Both the position numbers and the translations under genes were made by a program. The notes below the pieces were generated by a model that saw only the letters and a list, made by a program, of their open reading frames with translations, ran no database searches and was not told the origin of the DNA. Below are positions 21,223 to 32,699 of a stretch of DNA of 64,000 bases, one piece after another; within the stretch, counting starts at the first letter, position 1, and the number at the start of each line of letters is the position of its first letter. Source of the stretch: Nymphaea colorata (Eukaryota > Streptophyta > Magnoliopsida > Nymphaeales > Nymphaeaceae); NCBI RefSeq assembly GCF_008831285.2, contig NC_045142.1, forward strand, positions 12,476,716 to 12,540,715, written 5' to 3'.

Positions 21223-24200
21223 TCTTCTCTCTTCTCTTCCCTGCTTTCTTCCCTTCCCGGAAGCGAGGAAAGCAGGTGTGATTTCAGAGCATTGTCAGAG
21301 GAGGTGGGGAAACTTCTACCACTTTTTCCCTTTGCACAGGAGCGCAGGAAGGGATCCAGAACAGGAGCTCAGGAAGGGATCCGGATGGAGGAGGGGAGGA
21401 GTAACCCGCGTGCCTCGAGGATTCAACGCACGATTGGATCTGACTCAGCTCTGGCACGAAACCCCAATCCGCCATTAACTATTACGTAGCTCAATTATTT
21501 TATTTGTGACTGCACGTAAGTGATAGAACACTTTATAAAAGAATTAAAAGACGAAGCATCAAGCAAGTGTGGCGTTTCTGTCATTTACTATTCGTGTTGA
21601 CCTGACTCAAAAACGTGCTACAGTTGGCAGGGTAGCGTTACATCGACCTGCTCTACGTCCGCTGTTCCTTTCTCTTTTTCCAAGTTTTTGGTTTTATTTT
21701 CTTCTATCGAGCAGAAACGTGTGTGGATTTTGTTTACTGAGTACTTTTATGCTCAAATATACTAATAAATATGAACTAACAAATAATTATGATATTTGTG
21801 CAAGAAAACAAATTATTTATAACAACGAGATAATAGATAATAGATGTATGTAACAAAAAATGTATATAATAAAATATTTATAAGATAATGATATTTTTTT
21901 ATTATTAAAATAAGGCATGAAATTCCATACAGTAAATTACCGGCTTCGCTCATTTATGAACCTTCTTTCGACGGCTTTTTTATTATTTTGCATTTAGAAT
22001 CATCACACTTCAGGGTTCATCAAATTAAGTATTTTCTTTCAATCTTAAAATTTACACTTAAAAATCATCATTTATTTTTATCAAAAAGGTAAACCTTGGA
22101 CTCATGGATCTCAAAACCTAAGCTTTTGGATCGTACCGTCAAAAATAAGTCATTGTGAAAGCCAAAAGAATAAAGTTTTTTTAAGTAGTTTTTGAAAAAA
22201 TAAGCTTTTTAAGCAATTTTTTGAAAGTTTTTGAGGGGGTTGATGTGATGGTCCAGGCAAAAACATGGGTTCAAACATCAATTCTTTATATTATAAAAAG
22301 AGCACTATAGATATACAAGTTAAAGCGTGGTAAAGACGATATTATGGGACACTAAAACGAAGCTCTATATTTTGTAGAAAGAGGATGAGAGTTTCAATTT
22401 TTTTTAAAACTTGGGTGGGTCGGGCCGTCGGTAGGTACCTGGTACCTGGCCTGACACAGGCCTAGGTCCAAGCCCGATTCGGCCTGGTGATCCTAATAAC
22501 TTTCAAATAATAATTTTTATTATTAATAATGTATATTTTATTATTAAAAATATATTTTATATTTAAAATATATTTTATATTTAAAAAAATTATTGTAATT
22601 GGGCCCAGGTTTTGAGCATTGGACCCAAGCTCAGGCTTGAGTTCGATTCTGAAGTTTACTTTCTTTTGGTCACTAAGATTAAATACTCCCAGCTCACCCA
22701 TTAGTAATTTTTGAAAAATTAGTTTATGCATTTTAGTGAATTTGACTAGTAGGATACACTCCTCTTACTTACTTTTTCAAAGATAATTTTTAAACAATTG
22801 ATATATGTATTTGAGTGACAAAGGAAAAACTAAAGCCGGCAAAATTAACATTTTTAGAAAAACCATTTTTCACATCACCCAAACATTAATAATAAAATGG
22901 CTTAAACATTAATAATAAAATGTAACACCCCCACTTTTTCTTAATAGTCTTTTTTTTTTTTTTTCAATCAGGCTCACATCGTTCACCGCTTCAATAGTGA
23001 GCCCTATTACTAAGTTTTTTTGTTTGCTATCAACGTTGTTTTAATGGAACATGGAGATGATCATGCCATTCTGGAGATTTAGTTAGTCGAGGCCACGATT
23101 TAAGAAAGGAAAGAATTTGTTGCTTCAATCTTAAGGCAGTCTTTGTGCTTTTCAAATCCAAGTACCTTCGGTCTCCTTTTTTCTTCCAAATACTTGGGCC
23201 CTTTTTGTTTCCCTCTGGCATTTTGGATCCCTGGATTTGACATTGAATGATCTTAGATCCAAGAGGGAGATCTGCACCTTGAATTTGATGAATTGAATGA
23301 TCTTCTTTCTCCTCTTCCTCCCTCCCTCACTCTCTTTGATGACTCTGCCATCGTGGGTCTAAGTGAATTGCCATCTCTTTCTTTCTCTCTCTAAAACCCA
23401 TCATTTCAGATACCTGTGGCTCGATTGATGAAATACGGTTAGGAAGATTTCGCGAGACTCTACTTGGTAAACGGGTCGATTACTTGGGTCATTCCGTCAT
23501 TGTGGTAGACCCTTTTCTTTCATGCATCAATGTGGATTACCTCGAGAAATAGCAATAGAGTTTTTTTAGACATTTGTAATTCGTGGTTATGTATTTTGCA
23601 TTCGCATTTGAGACAATGACCCAGCTAGTGAGGTAAAACTGAGGTGCATGCTGGTTGAAAAGACTGTCTTCACTTACAAAGTGGCATGAAGTTAGGCAAG
23701 AGAAGAATTCAAAAAAAGGGTAACCAATGGACTAAAAAATAAGAGAAAGGAGAAATATTAATTAAAGTTCATACACAATAGAGACATATCAATCATTAGG
23801 CCTAATTCCCATGAACATTGACTTCTAATGCTAGTGGAAAACTATTTCAAAAACCACAAAATTAACAAAATCTAACATTGGAAATAGTAACAAGATGCTA
23901 CTTTTCTAGTTATCATGAAACATTTTAAAAAGTGTTTTATGAATCTACCTCAATTTTTTGGGCAAATACATAAAACAGTAAAATCATGTTAATATTACCA
24001 AACAGCTCGTTAGATAACCTTATGCTCAATTAGCATTCAAAACCAAAAACGGCTCTCAAGACAGTCTTACAAATGAAAAACAAATGGGAGAAGCAACAAC
24101 CAACCTAACAAAACAAAACAACACAACACTTTGAAGTGATTCAGAACCGACGACAAGAACTAAGTGATTCAGTTGCATGTTGAGTTCTTGTCATGGGTTA

Positions 24201-25029
24201 GTGTCAACAAGCAGGGGGCAGACAGAGCTAAACGTTTTTTTTGTGAGGACAGCCGCATTATAGTTTAAAAATTTGAATTGAGACTAAAATATAAATTTTC
24301 AAAATTTTTATATAAGATAAATACAATTTTTTAAAATTTGCATGTAATTTTTTAAAATTTGCATGTGGTTGTACCTCAACGACACCATGTTAAGGAATAA
24401 TGGAAGAGTAAAAAGAAGAATAAGAAACTGCTGGTAAATGGAGATGAATACCAAGAAAACCCAAGAAAAACAAGGGCAGTGACCAGGAGTATTTGCTAGA
24501 AAATTTTGGCTAGTGAGCACTAGTAATATATTTTAAAATTTTTAAGAGGTATCAATATGTAAATAAAAAGATTTATCATAAGGTGTCAATATACAAATAA
24601 ATACTTTTTGTGGGGTCTACATGGGTAATTGCCCTCCCGTTGCCCATACTGCCGACCAAAAAGAAGGAGAAGTCGATGAAGACACAAAATCAAGTCGATT
24701 CCTCAGATGGCATCGACTAAATTAAATTTTTGAAAAGAAAAAAAATCAAAAAATTACATGTTAATTCCTCTCGTATATCATGAAAAAATTTTCATATATT
24801 ATATGAAAAATTTATCGAAAATTGATAACAAATACAGTGCCATCTCTCTCAGATTGAAACGTGTCGACCAGTAAGCTAAGAGCCCCACATCATGACATGC
24901 ATGAAAGCCAAACCAAGCCCTAATGGCATGCACGTTCGACGAATATTAATAGTCGTCAAGCTTGGCTGAATTCAAAGCTATCCCAAACAACTAATATTAA
25001 ACAGCTGCTCTTCCTGCTGCACGACGGCG
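21223..25029. other. Intergenic region between the divergent PMT and Ole e 1-like gene A
   Basis: No gene is supported. 21223-21480 is GC-rich and is the likely PMT promoter/5'UTR. About 22410-22660 is a degenerate element with GGGTGGGTCGGGCC at one side and GGCCTGG/GGGCCCAGG runs, perhaps an old hAT MITE. About 24240-24360 resembles the AT-rich half of the MITE copies at 45.3 and 52.4 kb. ORFs here have no family wording. Confidence 0.5.
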
Positions 25030-25036
25030 TTATAAA
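25030..25036 (+). promoter_or_regulatory. TATA box of Ole e 1-like gene A
   Basis: TTATAAA lies 71 bp upstream of the chosen ATG (25107) in a GC-moderate context, a normal spacing for a plant promoter with a roughly 45-nt leader. Confidence 0.65.
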
Positions 25037-25106
25037 GATCAGAATATAAGGAGAGAAAGTAAAGTTGCAGCAAAGCAACGATATTCCCGTCCTTACAGGG
25101 CAAACA

Positions 25107-25634
25107 ATGGCCGCCACCAAGAAGCTGTCCCTGTTGCTTGCTCTGGTGTCACTATCAGCCGCATTGCTGCAGCTCGCATCCTGCAATGAAGAACAAGACG
25201 CAGCAGAGAGCATAGTGGTGCAAGGCATGATCTATTGCCAAAGCTGCAAGTGCAGAGGCACCCGCTCTCTGGCGTCCGCCATTCCCCTCCCTGGTGCCAA
25301 GGTCAGCATCCAGTGCAGGGATCACAAGGGCAGGGTTGGCTTCTACATGGTCCTCACTGCAGACAAAGGCGGCTACGCCATTGGCGAACTCAAGGGTCCC
25401 TTCTTCCAAAAGATTGCTCACCACAACATGAAGCCCGGCGCCTCCTGCACCGCCCGCCTCATCTACTCGCCGAAACCCGACTGCGCCGTGGTCTCCAATA
25501 TGGTGAACAGCGGAATGGACGGCTGCCATCTTCAGTATTCCAAGACCATCTCCTACAAGGGCCACAAAGCTGACCTCTATGATTTTGGGCCGCTGGCTTT
25601 CAGGCCTGCAAATTGTGGCCCTCAATTCCATTGA
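25107..25634 (+). CDS. Secreted pollen Ole e 1-like protein A (single exon)
   Basis: This 175-aa protein has a signal peptide (MAATKKLSLLLALVSLSAAL, cleavage near residues 25-27) and an Ole e 1-like domain opening with VVQGMIYCQSCKC, followed by PLPGAKVSIQC, GYAIGELKG, SCTARL, DCAVVSN and a C-terminal block YDFGPLAFRPANC. Spaced cysteines fit the disulfide pattern of the family, whose members are small extracellular cell-wall proteins expressed in pollen and vegetative tissue, molecular role poorly known. Start at 25107 is preferred over the in-frame ATG at 25065 because it directly begins the signal peptide, has a good AACAATGGC context, and the upstream ATG lies at the expected transcription start. 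A cluster of ORFs in other frames is shadow. No defects seen. Confidence 0.9.
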   Translation: MAATKKLSLLLALVSLSAALLQLASCNEEQDAAESIVVQGMIYCQSCKCRGTRSLASAIPLPGAKVSIQCRDHKGRVGFYMVLTADKGGYAIGELKGPFFQKIAHHNMKPGASCTARLIYSPKPDCAVVSNMVNSGMDGCHLQYSKTISYKGHKADLYDFGPLAFRPANCGPQFH

Positions 25635-28600
25635 TTTTTGTTGCAATTGCAACTGGGTCCTGTACTGGTTTTCCTGTTCTCCCGACCTTTTCCTTGCTTT
25701 TCTTTGTTTCTTGTTTCTTCCGTTTGTCATTTCCTTTGAGATGGTTCGCGTCCTTTTAGCATTTAGGAGCCTATGAAATGGTGGGTGTATTTAGCAAATG
25801 CCATCTTTAATAAGGCCCTTATGCGTGACGTTAAGGGCGAACTAACGTGTGCACTCCACATGAATATATATATATGAATGTCCTATACTTTGCTTCTGCT
25901 ATTCTTATTTTTTGAGTTTCTTACCTTTTTATATCTTTTCTACTACTTATTTGTTATGCAAACTTACAAGGGAGGAAAATGTCTTACATCTTATTGTGGA
26001 GGAGAAAAACTTGTCCCAGGAGTTCTGTCCAAGGAAGTCTTATAATCTTGATCTATTAATGTCCGATGTGCTTAACTCAAAAATTAGCTAGATTTATTGG
26101 ACAGTGTCCGCTCTATTTTTTGGAGTAGACTCATGAGATCGTAACAATATGTTACTAATGTCCAACAGCCTTTTAAGGTCTGTTTTACAAAGCAAACTGT
26201 TACATAAATACAGCTCCAAAATTGGAGCAAATCCATGAAATACGTACCTTAAAAAGTAGTTTATGAATTTTACAAAAAAAAAAGGATAAATTCATAAACA
26301 AGCCTTTAGTGACACAAATAGATCACGCTCCTGTCATACATACAGTAGTGAGAAAACAACTTATCTTGAATCAGATCACCAAGAGTAACGCAGCTTGACA
26401 TCTAAGCTGGCCTGTCAAGCAATACTTCATGAGTTCAAGCCCATCTATAGCATTCAATACACCTTCATATTTAATTCCATTCTTGGGACATGCGAGCCTA
26501 AATTTATATGTGCAAACTATGTTAGATTTATTGATTATGCAATCATTGAATTATTATATGTTTCAATCCATTTTAAATAGATTTGATCTACAATTCAAGC
26601 ATATCCATCTAGCCCATGGAATGTATTCTCTATTACTATCAACAAACAACTGTCCTACATAATTATCAATTTTTCATACTATCGGATGGTTCTCCTATAC
26701 TTATGAACTACAAAGCATAATTTGGTTCCCTAGAGGAACTGATCCAACTAGATACCTAACAAACCGAAAATCACCATTACATGCTGCTAATTTCATGCTG
26801 GAAGATCATTCATATTAAATCTAAAATAAATCCCATTTTGGACAAGCAAAATTCATGCAATGCATAGAGGTTCAAGCTTTGCATCCCCAACTCCTAGGGT
26901 TTTTCTCCATGGAGGAGCCGATCCTAATCCTTCAAACTAGTGCTACTAAATAAATTCCAACTCTAAAATGTTATACTCAACATGAAATCAAGTTTAAAAA
27001 TGTTACTTTGAATCTTAAATTAAAATAGAGTGAATGAGAAGCCAAATGTTAGGAATCACCCAAAATGTCTTCCATGCCAATTAAGCCTTAGAACCTGTCA
27101 CCAACAGTAGAAATGTCTTCCCAGATCAGCAACAATGGAGAAAATACATGCCCAACAATTGGGGCATGGATAGGTGCCGGCAATAAAGGGGGAAGATTGA
27201 AAAAGATTTGATAGCCAAACAGAGAGGTGGCTAGGGTTGAGGGAACCGTGGCTCGGTAGACTGAGAAGGGCAACACATATACTGGATATCCCCCCACTAA
27301 ATGGTGGAGAATCTGAACTCCAATGGAAATTGAATATTTGCATGCTTAAAATTCAATAAATTCCTATAACATAGCTACGGACTAAGCTATTTCTTAAACC
27401 CTCAATAACTATCTGAAATTGCATGTGAATTATTGCTGCCACCCTAAGGTACTTCTGAAATTCTTTCTCATTTAGAATGATAGATTCCGGATTGCATGCT
27501 TGGATTTGGCCTAATCTGATCTTTAGTTAATTTCTAAACTCATTTGTGATGGATTGAGATATGGATTTCTCTATTGAATTGCTCTAGTGCACAGCAATCT
27601 CTCTGACTCAATTTAACTCTAGTAGTGATGCAGTTCAAGTCCAAGTCTTTTGATATCCACAACATTATAAACATGGATGAAATGTATAAAAGCATGGATT
27701 TAAAGCTTGAATGCATGTTATGTTGTGTTACTTATAAACTATCTACAAAAAAGGTCATGAACAGAGAACAAAATTTGGAATTTAAAGAAGTTTTTTGAAA
27801 GAAACCCTAATCCTAATCAGCAGCCAAGAATATTTCAAACTAAACATGCTTTAACATAAAAAACTATTCCATAAATTCATCAAGCAGCAAATTAGGCAAT
27901 TTAAATTAACAACAAAACCAGCAAAACCAAAATGTTTAACCAAAATTTAACATTAGTAGAAAGAAATCATGCTTAGTCAAATACAAGGGCAATGACATTT
28001 ACTAACGCACTATTTCCGTTAGTAAATGTCTCTTCTAATGCAGGGTTTGCATTGCATATAATCTTTAGTAACGCAACGTAGTGCGTTACTAATTCTTATA
28101 TTATTTTTTATTCATCCGTTTTTTCAATACAACCCACGGGGAAAGTCCCTTTTGGATACATCATCTCAATGCCTAAACAAAAAAAAAAAAACCAGAAGCA
28201 CAAAAAAAATGTGGCATAGCTGCATCAAGCTCCATATCTTGATCTTGAACTTGCTTCCTTAATTGTTGATAGAATGAGCTAATCCAAAACAGTGAAATGG
28301 TGAGACAGATGCATAAGTTTTCATCCAAAACAGTGAACTTGCTGCTCAAGTAACTGTATTCCAACTTCATCAAGATGTTGAACTCTCATATGAGCTCATC
28401 GAAGATAGTAGATGTTGCTAGTATGTATGGAGATAGAGGTGGCGCTTGATCCTCTTTCCGATTCCCTGGATAAAAAGAACAACATATTGATGTATAATCT
28501 ATAAAAAGAAGAATCAAATAGCCCTTTGACCAGTGCGATCCGTAGGAAAGTGGTTAATAAGCCTGGCCAGTTGGCACCAAACCATGACCATAACAGGCAA

Positions 28601-29202
28601 AAATTCATTAATTTTCTTAAAGAAAAGAGGAACTTTCAAGAAACTTGCTTCCATAAAGGTTTTCTCAATCTGGTTTTAATTTAGAGGTACATGAACAAAC
28701 TTGCCTTAGTTCAAGTCGTTTTTATGAAAAATATTGATTTTTTTACTATTAAGATTTGGGTATTATGACAGCTTTTTTTTTAATGAATAAAAAAAGCACA
28801 TTTAAACTTGAAAATTGATTGACTTTTTATTTGTATAATCTGAGAGAGACATGATTCTTTGAAATAAAAAGAATTGTTCCTTTGATAACTAAACATGATT
28901 CTTAATAGATAAAAGGGCCACCAGCCTGCCATTTAACCAGAGGAAAGGCGAGGCAGAGTGGGACTGTTATTAAAATTCCATCCTTTGTGCTTCCAAGGTC
29001 CATTGATCCATTTACTATTCAAAGTGACGTGAATTTACAAAAATCTGCAGCATGATCAAAGACAAAATGAGGTCCAAGGAGAACAAACTCACCCTTCTCA
29101 TGAGCCAAGAAAGAACTGCTCCATAATGGCACAACACAAACCCAAGAATGCACCCATCCAATGGTCACATATTCTCAACTTGGTATATTCAAACCATATA
29201 CA
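25635..29202. other. Intergenic region, no gene recognised
   Basis: AT-rich sequence without supported genes. It contains the palindromic TAACGCACT-type segment at 27992-28096 and a (TA) run near 25865. AATAA-type polyadenylation signals for gene A are possible near 25808 (TTTAATAAGG). Confidence 0.5.
27992..28096. repeat. Paired short palindromes with TAGTAACGCA/TGCGTTACTA motif
   Basis: CATTTACTAACG pairs with CGTTAGTAAATG (about 27997-28029), and TTAGTAACGCA pairs with TGCGTTACTAA (about 28067-28094). The repeated GTAACGCACTA wording resembles subterminal repeats of some CACTA transposons, but no full element is seen. Confidence 0.6.
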
Positions 29203-29535
29203 TAAATAACGTCTCAGAGGTAAAGTTTTTCTCAGGTATAATACGGCGAGTTTGAAAAAAATGAAAAAAATAGAAAAAATATGGTAATTTTTTAAAAAAA
29301 TTTAAAAACTAAACATAAGAAAAAAAAAATAAAACAAGTGAGAAACTAATAACACAAACATCAAAAGATAAGTATATTTGCAACAAATAAAAAATATAAA
29401 AAAAAACTGTTTGACATTTAAAAAACTAAAAAAATGAAAAAAACTGAAAAAAACACGTTTTTTAACGTTTTAAATGGCTAGTTACTTTATTGCGTTTTTT
29501 CACGTTTCCCTAAAAAAAAACATGTTTTCTGTGAC
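29203..29535. repeat. AT-rich MITE-like repeat, copy B (inverted relative to copy A)
   Basis: It carries the reverse complement of the landmarks at 13205-13580: GTTTTTCTCAGGTATAAT, CACAAACATCAAAAGATAAG and CAACAAATAAAAA. It ends near ACGTTTCCCTAAAAAAAAAC. No coding capacity. Confidence 0.75.
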
Positions 29536-29559
29536 TATAATTCAAACCGAAGGCTTACT

Positions 29560-31030
29560 TGGTTAGTAAATATCCACCTCCTACAGCACTCATATCTCAG
29601 TTGAAAGACGAAAGAGAACCGGCCATTGTTAAGGAAGCATTTCAAAACATCAAGTGGCGAGAAGCCATGCAGGCAGAGTTTGATGTAGTACAAAGAAATA
29701 AAACATGACACTGGTACCATCAAGTCAAGCAAGAAGTATTGTTCGGTGTAAATGGATTTTTTAAATAAAAATGAAAGCTGATGGATCTTTGGAGGGATAC
29801 AAGGATCGACTTGTAGCCAATGGCTATAATTAGAGAGAAAGAATAGGTTATTTTGAAACATTTCATCTTGTAGTTAAAGCTACAACTATTAGGACAGTTA
29901 TCACTGTTGTTATATGCAGGAAATGGTTGCATTTTTACATAGAAACCTTGAAAAAATTGTCTATATGCATCATCAACCACATGCATTTGAAGATGAGCAG
30001 CAACCCAACTATGTCTTTTACATAAATCTCTCTACAAGTTGAGCCCTAAGAGCTTGATACTCATCTATCTTCAAAAACTGGGATTTAGGGTAGCCAAAAC
30101 CAATTCCTCTCTCTTTGTGTTTTAAAAGAATATTTATAAAATATTTATTTTGGTCTATGTCGACAGGGAATGAAGAAGATGCCATGTTCACTCTTATTTC
30201 AAAGATTGGAATGGAGTTTACTATCAAAGATCTTGGAAAGCTTCATTTTTTTTCTTGGTATTCAAGCTAAAGAGGTTTCAAATGGAATCATTCTGAGTCA
30301 ACAGAAATATATCATGGATCTTCTTCTTAAAGTTCAAATGGCTAGAGCTTCACTTGTGTCAAAACCAATGGCATCAACTGCTTTATTTGAATATGGGTCT
30401 ACTCTGATGAATCCTACACTTTAACAAAGTACTGTAAGCGCACTACAATACTTAACATTGACACAACCATATATTAGTTTTGCAGTTAATTGAGTTTTCC
30501 AATTTATGCAAAACCCAAGTGAAAATCCACATATATATATATATATATATATATATTAAAGATTTTCTATTTGGAACCTTATTAAAACTTTGAAACTATA
30601 GTTTGGCCCCAACCATAAAAAATTAATCAGATGCCCAAATGATCGCAGGTCTACAGGAGGCTATGCCGCATATCTTGGAGAGAGTCCAGGGAGTTCTCCT
30701 AAAAAGACTGTGGCTTCCCGTTCAAGTACAGAAGCCAGACATCAAACACTTGCAAATTTCTTCTGCTAAAACTCTTTGGATGAAATACTTGCTAAAAGAA
30801 CTTGGCATGCAACTCATTCATATCCCCACTATTTGGTGCAACAACGTTGGCGCGACGTGTCTAGCATCTCATCCATCTTTTCACTCAAGAACCAAGCATT
30901 TGGAAATTGATCGTTTCTTTGTTCATGAAAAACTTGTTAGACGTCAATTTCAAATTCGTCATATCTCCACCAAGAATCAGATTGCAGACATTTTTGGCAA
31001 AAGAAAGACATGGTTACAAATTTTTTTTTT
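29560..31030 (+). pseudogene. Decayed Ty1/Copia RT-RNase H remnant
   Basis: Fragments in changing frames follow Copia pol order: EAFQNIKWREAMQAEF, then GSLEGYKDRLVANGYN (RT start), ISKIGMEFTIKDLGKLHFFL and QQKYIMDLLLK (RT end), SALQYLTLTQPYISFAVN, then RNase H pieces (ASRSSTEA, SFHSRTKHLEIDRFFVHEKL, ISTKNQIADIF). Many stops, frameshifts and a (TA)n at 30530-30556 break the frame. No LTRs were found. It is an old non-functional insertion between the two Ole e 1-like genes. Confidence 0.85.
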
Positions 31031-31477
31031 CTCTTCGTGTAAGCAAGAAGCCGAACCACGTTAAGTGCGTTGTCTACATTTCTTTTACCTCTGATCTTAT
31101 TTTTCTTACATTTCTACTCACGAAATTCACCTTTTGCGAGAGTTTTGTCACGCTGCAAAATTTAATTTTGCACATCCGTCAATCGATGCATTGGCGAGGA
31201 AGGTTTTGGGAGAAACTTGACATGCTTCGTATATAGATGTAAGAGCGGTAAAAACAAGGCGCTAATTCCACACATAACTGCAATATATGACATCACATGG
31301 TAAACATCAAACTTTGGCAGGTGAAAAACACCACCACCTAATCAAAAGAGAACACTGGAGTTCCATCAAAAACAAGTAGAAAGGACTCTCGGTTTAACTT
31401 AGGTGACAGGAGAGGGGAAACAGGATTTATACAGAACAAGGACGACGGTGGGCATCACAGTCTTCTGCAGTACTCTC

Positions 31478-32610
31478 TCATGTGGCACGTTCACAGATGA
31501 GGGTGGTGAAGTAGAAGGGGCCAACCACGTACTTGATGGTGTTTCTGAAAACAAAGGAAGGCCTGGTGAGCTTGGCGCCGGATTTGCCGCGGCCGAAGTC
31601 GGTGGGGACGTTGCAGATGGGGTCCGGCGACGACAGTATCCTCACCGTGCACCGCTTCTCGTCCACATTCTTCCTCCCGTCCGCTCTTATGGGGATCTCA
31701 AACCGCCCTCCGTCGTCTGTGCTGCCACTGTTGTAGTATACCACCTTCTTCCTCTCGTCCGTGCACATCACCCCGACCTTGACACCTTTCCAAAATCCGG
31801 CGATGAGGCAAAAGAAATAAAAAAGATGCGTTCATATATATATATATAATTGATTAATTTATACGAATGTTTGGGTACCCGGGCAGCATAGATCTTTGAC
31901 GTATCAATAGTCCTAACTTGGGAATGTTAATATATTCATTTAGATTGGATATTAGATCGAACTATTCTAAAAAAAAAATCAGTCGTGGAAAAAATCAGTT
32001 TAAAATAAATATCCTCTATCCAATGCTCTTACATTTGAAAATGAGTCATCAAATTTGGTTCAAAATACAGATTTGGATTAAGATATGAATATAAAAAGTA
32101 GATTCGGATATGACTTTTCTTTGTTTGAATTCCAATCCAAATATTTGAATATATGAAACACGGATAAGGTTAACAATATCTGAATCCAATGAGTTGACAT
32201 CCCTTCCTAACAACATAATTCCATTCAAAGCTATGAGTTGACATCCCTTCCTAACAACATAATTCCATTCAAAGCTGAACCTCAAGGTTAATCAACTTTC
32301 TTAAAGAAAGTTAATCCTTGTGTGTTGGAAACAAAATTGTGTGTTGCTAGAAGCTCTGGGAAACTAAGCAAAAAAGAAAGTCAGTAGTCAAGGAGGATGA
32401 GATGAGATGAGATGAGGAAGTAGGTGCGTTGGTACCTTTAAGTGGGTGGGAGCCCTTGACCCATTCGTTCCACCCTTTGGTGCAATCTTGGCATACCACC
32501 TTACCACCTACGCTCACCGATCTCTCCTCCTTCCCCCACGCCCCAACCTCAACCGTGCTCGCTGCCAACAGCACCAGGCCTAGCACTAATGCACCTGCTA
32601 CACTGCCCAT
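31478..32610 (-). CDS. Secreted pollen Ole e 1-like protein B (two exons)
   Basis: The coding sequence joins 32610-32436 and 31785-31478, giving 160 aa. The signal peptide MGSVAGALVLGLVLLAASTV is followed by SVSVGGKVVCQDCTKGWNEW, then across the splice HPLKG/VKVGVMCTDERKKVVYYN, GRFEIPI, KRCTVRILSSPDPICNVPTD and a final PFYFTTLICE. The VxCxDC opening and spaced cysteines define the Ole e 1-like fold of secreted cell-wall proteins. Splice sites are G|GTACC and GAAAG|GT. An in-frame ATG at 32667 lies upstream of the expected transcription start, so 32610 is used. It converges on gene A but is very different in sequence, so the pair is not a recent tandem copy. Confidence 0.88.
31786..32435 (-). 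other. Intron of Ole e 1-like gene B, with an exact 44-bp tandem duplication
   Basis: The intron is 650 bp. Positions 32189-32232 and 32233-32276 are an apparently exact 44-bp direct repeat starting ATGAGTTGACATCCC. A GATGA repeat lies at about 32394-32416. Confidence 0.9.
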
Positions 32611-32650
32611 TCTCTCTCTCTCTATGTCCCTCCCTCTCTCTCTCTCTGTT
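32611..32650. repeat. (TC)n tract in the gene B 5'UTR
   Basis: Two short TCTCTC runs lie directly upstream of the gene B ATG (GA-rich on the coding strand), the usual position for such tracts in plant leaders. Confidence 0.85.
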
Positions 32651-32680
32651 CTCAAGTTCCCTTGCAAAGTGCACCTTAAA

Positions 32681-32688
32681 TATAAATA
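32681..32688 (-). promoter_or_regulatory. TATA box of Ole e 1-like gene B
   Basis: The minus strand reads TATTTATA about 71 bp upstream of the ATG at 32610, followed by a plausible ~30-bp spacing to a start inside the GA-rich leader. Confidence 0.6.
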
Positions 32689-32699
32689 GAAGATGGATA

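Noticed and set aside
25155-25730. 191-aa ORF antisense to Ole e 1-like gene A
   Set aside because: It is a shadow of the GC-rich coding sequence; the plus-strand frame has a signal peptide and family cysteines.
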